From Epiperipatus broadwayi (lineage: Eukaryota > Onychophora > Udeonychophora > Euonychophora > Peripatidae): DNA of 64,000 nt. The stretch covers positions 30,077,725 through 30,141,724 of the forward strand of contig JAQFVV010000002.1 in assembly GCA_028023455.1 (NCBI GenBank), given 5' to 3'. Positions 57,840 to 64,000 of this stretch are shown here, piece after piece; position 1 is the stretch's first letter; each line of letters starts with the position of its first letter. The notes under the pieces are model-generated. The model worked only from the letters and a program-made list of their open reading frames with translations. It was not told where the DNA came from and did no database searches. The position numbers were made by a program, and so were the translations under genes.

Positions 57840-57910
57840 CAAAAGTCCATCTGGTCCAGAATCAAATCTCAAGATGTGGGTACGGAAGGTGGATGTTCTA
57901 ACCACTAATT
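57840..57910 (-). repeat. tRNA-like SINE head on minus strand (decayed)
   Basis: Minus strand: GTGGTTAGAACATCC (A-box-like) then, about 30 bases later, GAGATTTGATTCTGG (B-box-like). The spacing is right for a tRNA-derived promoter. Confidence 0.4.
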
Positions 57911-58117
57911 CTTGAAGCTCTTCTTCAGCACTTGCTGCGCAAGGGAATCATGATTCTACCATGAGAAGGCTTTCATTATTGATAAGAGAGATGTGATTTG
58001 CAAATACTATTTCTGTTTTAAGTAATATTTTAATAATTTTTAAATGTTTTTAGTCAGATGATTGGCTATCTTAATATAAAGCTGAGCACTGATTGTATAT
58101 ATATGTGGAGATAGTAA

Positions 58118-58171
58118 TCTGGACCAACTGATGATTGCTGATTTAGCATGAATTACATATATTGGTGATTA
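58118..58171 (+). ncRNA. Hammerhead remnant, family G (solo)
   Basis: Helix I AATC...ACCAA with TTGGT...GATT (5 inner pairs plus 4 outer), core CTGATGA, helix II TGCT-GATTT-AGCA, then GAAT and a diverged helix III. Helices I and II differ in sequence from other family G copies but still pair. Confidence 0.6.
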
Positions 58172-58199
58172 TTTATCTTTTCAACATGTGTGTGATCAG

Positions 58200-58275
58200 G
58201 TGGGTCAGAAATATGAGATGGCGTGGAGAGTTGAAAGTCATGTGAATGTCTGAGTTTGAATCCCTTATATAATCA
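58200..58275 (+). repeat. tRNA-like SINE head
   Basis: GAGTTGAAAGTCATGTGAATGTCTGAGTTTGAATCCC matches in order the right half of the tRNA-like palindrome at 29.6-29.7 kb, including a B-box-like end. Confidence 0.45.
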
Positions 58276-61200
58276 GATGATTGTAAATGATTTTGCCTTT
58301 GAATAATTTAATTGAAATCCAAATCTTCAGAAATGCAGTTTCAAAATCAAGTGGTCGTAAATGAAATACGTATAGTGATTTTAAAAGATAGTATTTATAA
58401 TTTGAGTATATGTAAATAATTTATGATTGAAAAACTAAATGATTGTTATTCACTTGACAATTTTTATTTCACGATTTGAAAAATCTTGACTACAAAATGT
58501 GCTTTCTTTAAGAGAAAAGGTGTTGTTAATAAATTCAAAAAGTCATCCCTGTTTGATGTGTGCACCAATAGGTATTCTAATTTGTTTTAGATTTTTGTGT
58601 ATTGGAATCATTTTGTTTTTATTGAATAAAAGATCACACAATCATATATGTATTTACAATGTATAGATAATGATTTATTAGTTAGACACCCATAAGTATA
58701 CAGATATAATTTAGTAAAGTATTTTTAGAACAATAATTCAAAACTTTTCGGCTAAAAAAAAGTAGTTTATATCCAGGGGAATAGTTTTTTAAGATTTAAT
58801 TAACATTTAACTCTTTGCACTATCGTAAATATCAAAGCTAAATTGTGCATTTGTGTGTCTGTAAGAAAAACTCATACTAATAATATATAAGATCACATGC
58901 TTACTATACATCTAATGGTTGCCTTTAATAAAATGAGCAATTATTTATTTAAGTATATAAGATAGTCCTGACTGTCAATATTTTTAATCGGCCTTTAGGC
59001 ATTATCATTTGTGCGTTGTGTGATAGGAAGCTGTTTGACCTTGCGATCATTGCAATTAGTTTAATTAAGACTTTGCTCAAAAATGGTTTTATATATGAAA
59101 CCAAGAGCTAAATGTTTCTGGAATTGGCTGCCGCTTTGTTGCTCAAAACATTGATCTTACAAGGAAGTCACCATATAATTAAAAATGAATTAATTTGCTA
59201 TCACATTGTCTACCATTAGATAGTGTACTGCCACTGCTAGAGACGTCATTTCTGCTTAAACACACATAAATATCCACAGTAGGGGCCCAAAATGCTTGTT
59301 CCAGCTACTAGGTGACGCTGTTCACCATGCGTAAGCACAGGATCATATATTTTGCGCAGTATAAATTTTAGATATGACTTTTAAATGTAATACAAAATTA
59401 CTGTCAATTATAAGTCATTATAAAAGTATTGCCATACATCATATGTAATTATATGTAGAAAACTAATTATGTGAAATTCATTGCAATGCATTTTGGAATC
59501 ATATCCTCTTTAGCAGCACCTCTAACTTGAGAAGAAGGAAAAAAAGAGGTCAAGAATAAATGTTGACCTTTATAATTATGACTGCATAAAACAATATTTG
59601 AATCGTAAATATGTCCATATTTATTATATACTAGTTCCTTAACTCATTTTTAACATATTGTTTATGCTAACTTTTTCTGTGGCAAAACTTTTTTACTGAA
59701 AAAATGCATTAATTGCTATTATGGCGTGTTGCTGTCAACTACAGCAAATGAACTTCCAAATATTTTATTGGATAAGTTGCTTCCAGACATAGATAAACAA
59801 TTGTAAGTTTTTTTAAGTTTTAAAGAAACAAGAGATACTATAGATATAGTTTCTGTTTAAAGAACAATATCATGAATAAAGGTAGGATTTATATATTGTA
59901 TCGCTTTTATCAATTTGTTCAATATGTTAATTAGAAATGTTTGTTTAATATTTAGAAATAGTTGATACTCTATGAAAGATTATTTGTTATACAGTTTTTA
60001 CATCATGGTTTGAAAGGAAAGGTCATTACTGCCATTAGAATATTTGAAATTAATACTAATTGAAACTGATCGTTTTTCAGGCAGTTTTATGAAATAGACA
60101 TCAAGATGTGACATGTTTTTGATGGAATTTTTAAATTGAACCAATTATAAACACAAACAAGAACTTCTTACTTTTGGATCCTAATCCTAGATTTATAATT
60201 ATCTGATTATTTTTAGAAATTTAAAGGATAATCCATAAAAAGGGTTTCTTACTGTTAAAATTTGCTTTAGTAATTAAGATTGAAAAAATTCAGATGTTTG
60301 TTTTATCACCTAGCTTTGGAAGAAAAATATTAGCTACATTTGACTTAAATGGTAATGGTTTTCAGTTTGATATGGTAAATCAGTTTAAATATGTTTTAAA
60401 TAGATCAGTGGACTTGGACTTAGTATAGAGGTATAGCAAGTGGGGGATTTCATTATAGTGATTTAATTACTGCAAGTAAATTAAGTAAACATAGGCTATT
60501 TCACGCAATGAAATGAGACATTGGCCCTTTTTCTACATAACAGAGGTAAAGGAAAAAAAAAATTGCTTAATGATTCTCAATAAAAATTCCAAGAATACAA
60601 TTACAAGACAAATTGGTACGTTCTTCAACTTAGCTTATCATCATTGGATTAAATGTGAGGTATAAGAAGTTGAATATGGTGTTTTTTTTTTTTGTTATAA
60701 AGATTATTGCATGCTGGAATAGCATCCAGCATTTAATAATAAGTATAAATAAGCCGATTAATTATCACTTAGCATTTAGACAGGAACTCAAGTATTTGGC
60801 TTAACTTCAGCCTATGGCTTTATTAGTATTTTTAGTTATGAAATTTATATATTTATATTTTCTAATTTCTAAACATATTAAGACTATATCAGATAGTCAT
60901 CACTGGTCTGCAATAAAGAAATAAAATACGGAGATAAGCAAGAAAATAAACATATTTAATGTAATGATAATAATAAAAAAAAACAAGTTTAATAAAAAAT
61001 ATTTATCTCTATATTAGTATAATACAAATAAACTATTGTAATAATAATGTCTATATTAATATGTGTAAAATGTTATCAATAGAATTATTTGTTAATCAAC
61101 AGAAGTATGTAAACATACTGTATATAGCCTTATAGCCCAATGAAATGAAATATTTTATTCAACTAGATAATATATACTTGGAAACACATGTCATATACAG

Positions 61201-61850
61201 AAAAAAAGACAGTAGTAATTTCTTTTTTCTTACTCAAGAGCCATCTCTATAAGCACGGATGAACATTAATTGGCTACGCAAATGGATTCTCGTAAGCAGC
61301 TTCTAATGATCTTTGATTGGAAGCCTTGCTCTTGCACTTTAATCATTGATGATCTTTGTTAATATATACTGCTCAAAGGCACTTTCAATTATTTAATAAT
61401 TAAAATCATGAAAAATATATATTTACTAGGAGATTGACAGACCGTGAAAGCACGGAGTGCCTTAACGTCAAATTACAAATCGGCATTTGTGACTGCTCCT
61501 GCAGCTGGATGGGAACCTTTACCATGAAATATATGTTATAACTCTGTAATTAAGAGCACTGTAGTGATTTTTTCCCCATTGTTTTTTATTTAATTGCGAA
61601 ATTACTTTGTTCACATAATCATAGTGGTTGTGATGTCATCAGACAAACATTCATTCACCAATCAGACAACAGAAATTACGGATTTTATATATAAGATAGG
61701 TTGAATATAGTAAATCTAGCAAATGATTTTTCAGCACTTTTTTAAATTTGGATAAAATTATGAAATATCTTTTCAAATATTTATGGAGAAAGAGGAAAAT
61801 TGATTAAAATATTTAGATATTTTTTAAGAAAGGGATTGAAGAATGAAGTA
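58276..61850. other. Stretch with no recognisable gene
   Basis: No conserved frame, RNA gene or element end was identified. A locally GC-richer patch lies at about 59280-59340 (GGGGCCCAAAATGC, GGTGACGCTG), without a known motif. Confidence 0.4.
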
Positions 61851-61851
61851 A

Positions 61852-62570
61852 TTGTTGAACATTATACTAAGGATAAAAAAAATTAGAGAATTGATTGATC
61901 GGAAGTCGTATCAGCCATGTTACCAAAAAATAGGAGTTTTAAAAGGATATAAATTAAAGAATGATAGAATAATATTAGATAAAAAAGAGGCATATGCACA
62001 GAAATTAGAGATGGAAAATAATAAAAGGAAAACAATTAGAAAGATTTTTGATAATAAGATAGATAAGAAAAATGATAACAGACAGTAGGAATAAGTATAA
62101 AGATAGCGAATGGATGTCTATTCCATATTTAGCGAAAATATATAAAAGATTAATAAAAGAAAGATTACCAAATAATATAAAAATAGCTTGGAGAAGTAAT
62201 AAGTCTTTGGGTAAGTAGTTATATAATGCCAAAATGTTTGTGGCTGATTTGTAAAATTGGATGTGGAAAATGCAATAAGATATATATAGAACAGATGGGT
62301 AGAACATCAATTGAGAAAGGTAAGCAACATAATGGAGCCACTAATAGAAAAGATATGAATCAGAACCATATTTGCATTATTTAGATAGAGGGCATAAAAT
62401 GAAAGATGAAGAAAATATAAAGTCCATAAAGTATGTAAAAGATTATTGTAAGAGAATATATTATGAAACATTATTATATTCAGGATAATTTGGATAAATG
62501 TGTAAATATGATTAAAGGTCGAGCAAAATTAAGAGGAAAATGGGCTTTATTAAATAATTGGAAGATGTAG
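61852..62570 (+). pseudogene. PLE remnant: linker and GIY-YIG endonuclease
   Basis: After an open lysine-rich frame (61852-62088) of uncertain origin, the sequence gives MSIPYLAKIYKRLIKERLPNNIKIAWRSNKSLG (62112-62210), the RT-nuclease linker. Then comes CKIGCGKCNKIYIEQMGRTS and KQHNGATNRKD (62250-62360; YIG is YIE here). After a frameshift near 62370 it reads LHYLDRGHKMKDEENIKSIKYV. This is the same domain order as the fragments at 31.7 and 45.9 kb, but from a diverged PLE lineage. Stops and shifts make it inactive. Confidence 0.78.
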
Positions 62571-62803
62571 AAAATTAATGTAAATAGTATTTATAAAGAT
62601 AAAATATTTATTGTTTTTATATTTTTTAAGTTGTTTAATTATATATTGTAAATTATATGTCTATGTAAGATGTTAAAGTTTGTTAAATTTATTTATTTGA
62701 TTGTAATGTATGAAAATATGATTTAAAGTGCAGTATAATTAAATATTGTCCAGTAGATGGAGTGGATATAATTAATTAATCATGTGATTTGTGTAATTAA
62801 ATA

Positions 62804-62845
62804 TCTTGAGAGAAGGTCTCAATGGAGATAAAAGCCGGTTCGATA
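62804..62845 (+). ncRNA. Possible hammerhead remnant downstream of PLE
   Basis: TTGAGAGAA, GGTCTC-AATG-GAGAT, AAAA, GCCGGTT. A helix-II-like stem precedes an A-run and a near-palindromic GCCGGT, as in other motifs here, but the core halves are altered. CATGTGAT (62790) lies just upstream. Confidence 0.35.
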
Positions 62846-62994
62846 AATATTAAAATATAATTATCATTAGTTGTTTATTTCAATGATATTTAGACTGATT
62901 ATTTAATTTATTATTTTATTGTATGTGACTATTTATTTAAATTTTTTTATTCAATTGTGAATATATGTTCCATTTAAATGTTCCTATATGATCC

Positions 62995-63120
62995 AGTGCA
63001 GTGATAGTGTGGCAGATTCTTGAACTCAAAATCCATGGATCAGAGCTCTGATTCTGTCATTTCTGATGCTCAAATGTTTTAATAATTTCCAAGCAATAAA
63101 CCATTTAATTATTATTATTA
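62995..63120 (+). repeat. tRNA-derived SINE
   Basis: GCAGTGATAGTGTGGCAGATTC (A-box-like) and GAGCTCTGATTCTG (B-box-like) are spaced as in a tRNA-type promoter. They are followed by an AT-rich body ending in a TTATTATTATTATT run. Confidence 0.5.
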
Positions 63121-63129
63121 TTTTACTTC

Positions 63130-63385
63130 TTTTTTTTTTTAAAAAGATATACTGATAGATCTAGTGTCTGAGCCTATCCTGACACCTCTCTGAGGAGCGC
63201 CAAAGCACGAAACCGTGGTCAGGGGTTTGGGGAGGGGTTCCTGACAGAGATATTTTAAGTGCTGGCTCTGGCTAAGCATTTATCACAAAGCTTGTAGAGG
63301 AATTGGCAATCCTCATTGTTTATAATTTACAAGGTTAAGAGATAGGGTCATGTGATCTATGACTCTTATTTTGACTAAATAAATT
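63130..63385 (+). repeat. Family C element, right arm (C3)
   Basis: This matches C1 from the hammerhead through GCTAAGCATTTATCACAAAGC to GGGTCATGTGATCTATGAC and TTATTTTGACTAA. No left arm is seen, so it is a solo or truncated copy. Confidence 0.8.
63184..63226 (+). ncRNA. Hammerhead ribozyme motif, family C (C3)
   Basis: Helix I ACCTCT/AGGGGT (6 pairs), core CTGAGGA, helix II GCGC-CAAA-GCAC (3 of 4 pairs), GAA, ACCGTGGT, cleavage base C. Core intact. Confidence 0.8.
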
Positions 63386-64000
63386 AATGTTCATATTTTT
63401 TAAAATTTAATTGGGAAAAAAAATTAGTAAATTTCTATATAAATGATATGGGACAATGTTTTGTCTTTCATAGTTTGTCCCAGCGCTCTATTTAATTCAT
63501 AATGTTCATTTTTCTCTAGTAAATAGCAACCGAAAACTTTGATCACTAACCATTTTAAATACATTTCCATTGACATAAATATTATTTAAAAGCTAATAGA
63601 AATCTTTAATTTTTAATTAGATGTTACAGAACAAATTGATAAATAATAAAATTGTATGAGGGCTGGGAAATTTAATAATTTTTTATTTTTTTGATTATAG
63701 AAATGCTGAATGTTTTTTATAAACGTATATTTAATAATTATTAAAATAAACAATTAATATTTATATTTAGTATTTAAGTTTTTAGCAGCATATGAGGGGT
63801 TTAAAGTTATATAATGTATGTAATGAGGGTAAGAGGACGAGGTAAGAAGTATATTGTTGAATTATTACTTCATTTGCTGTTTTTAAACTGGAAAAATTAA
63901 TAAGCTGAAGAATCTGAGAATCCAAAGAAGTAAAACTTTACTTCCCTAATGTCAGACCTAAATAGTTATTGCAAGAAAAGTAACCATCAAACTAGAAGAT

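Larger units (their letters stand above)
38218..64000 (+). other. Putative first intron of kanadaptin (continues past window)
   Basis: A consensus donor GTAAGTTT follows the exon. I found no downstream segment resembling later kanadaptin exons on the plus strand, so the intron would exceed 25.7 kb. It is filled with the repeats listed separately. Single short exons could have been missed by eye. 38218-39164 holds nothing else recognisable. Confidence 0.5.

Noticed and set aside
1-64000. CRISPR array or bacterial operon
   Set aside because: Repeats are interspersed and inverted, not regularly spaced direct repeats. Gene content and splice signals are eukaryotic.

Overview
The window looks like nuclear DNA of a metazoan, probably an invertebrate such as an arthropod. 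It is very AT-rich, has one intron-containing conserved gene, and is otherwise filled with decayed mobile elements of eukaryotic type (RTE LINE, Penelope-like, hAT, Merlin, tRNA-derived SINEs). There is no bacterial gene organisation. Species identity is not established.

Only one cellular gene is recognisable: the first coding exon of kanadaptin (SLC4A1AP type, with an FHA domain) at 37366-38217 on the plus strand. It ends in a clean splice donor, and no later exon was recognised, so the remaining 25.8 kb to the window end is probably its first intron.

The rest is layered mobile DNA. There is a nearly full-length RTE retrotransposon at about 22.9-25.9 kb, a 5'-truncated copy at 9.6-11.4 kb, a 3' scrap at 3.0-3.3 kb, and a second type of LINE remnant at 16.3-17.6 kb. 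Two hAT elements (33.5-35.9 and 42.0-43.5 kb) keep terminal inverted repeats and perfect 8-bp target duplications. A small hAT-like MITE, a Merlin transposase remnant and several tRNA-derived SINEs complete the set. Four Penelope-like (PLE) GIY-YIG endonuclease remnants lie at about 31.7, 41.0, 45.9 and 62.3 kb.

The striking content is a set of foldback repeats, at least five families of roughly 0.3-1.5 kb (called A, B, C, D and G here), scattered through the whole window. Each family carries a motif that folds as a type I hammerhead ribozyme: helix I, CTGANGA, helix II, GAA, a short self-complementary helix III, a UH cleavage site, then the other strand of helix I. Primary sequence differs between families while pairing is conserved. 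About 27 intact to degenerate copies are listed, often head-to-head in the arms of one palindrome. Hammerhead-like folds also lie downstream of all four PLE endonuclease remnants. My inference is that the foldback families are non-autonomous, PLE-related or retrozyme-like elements. A further foldback family (E) has only a partial hammerhead-like core, and family F has none that I can see. All structures were judged by eye; no folding or database search was run.
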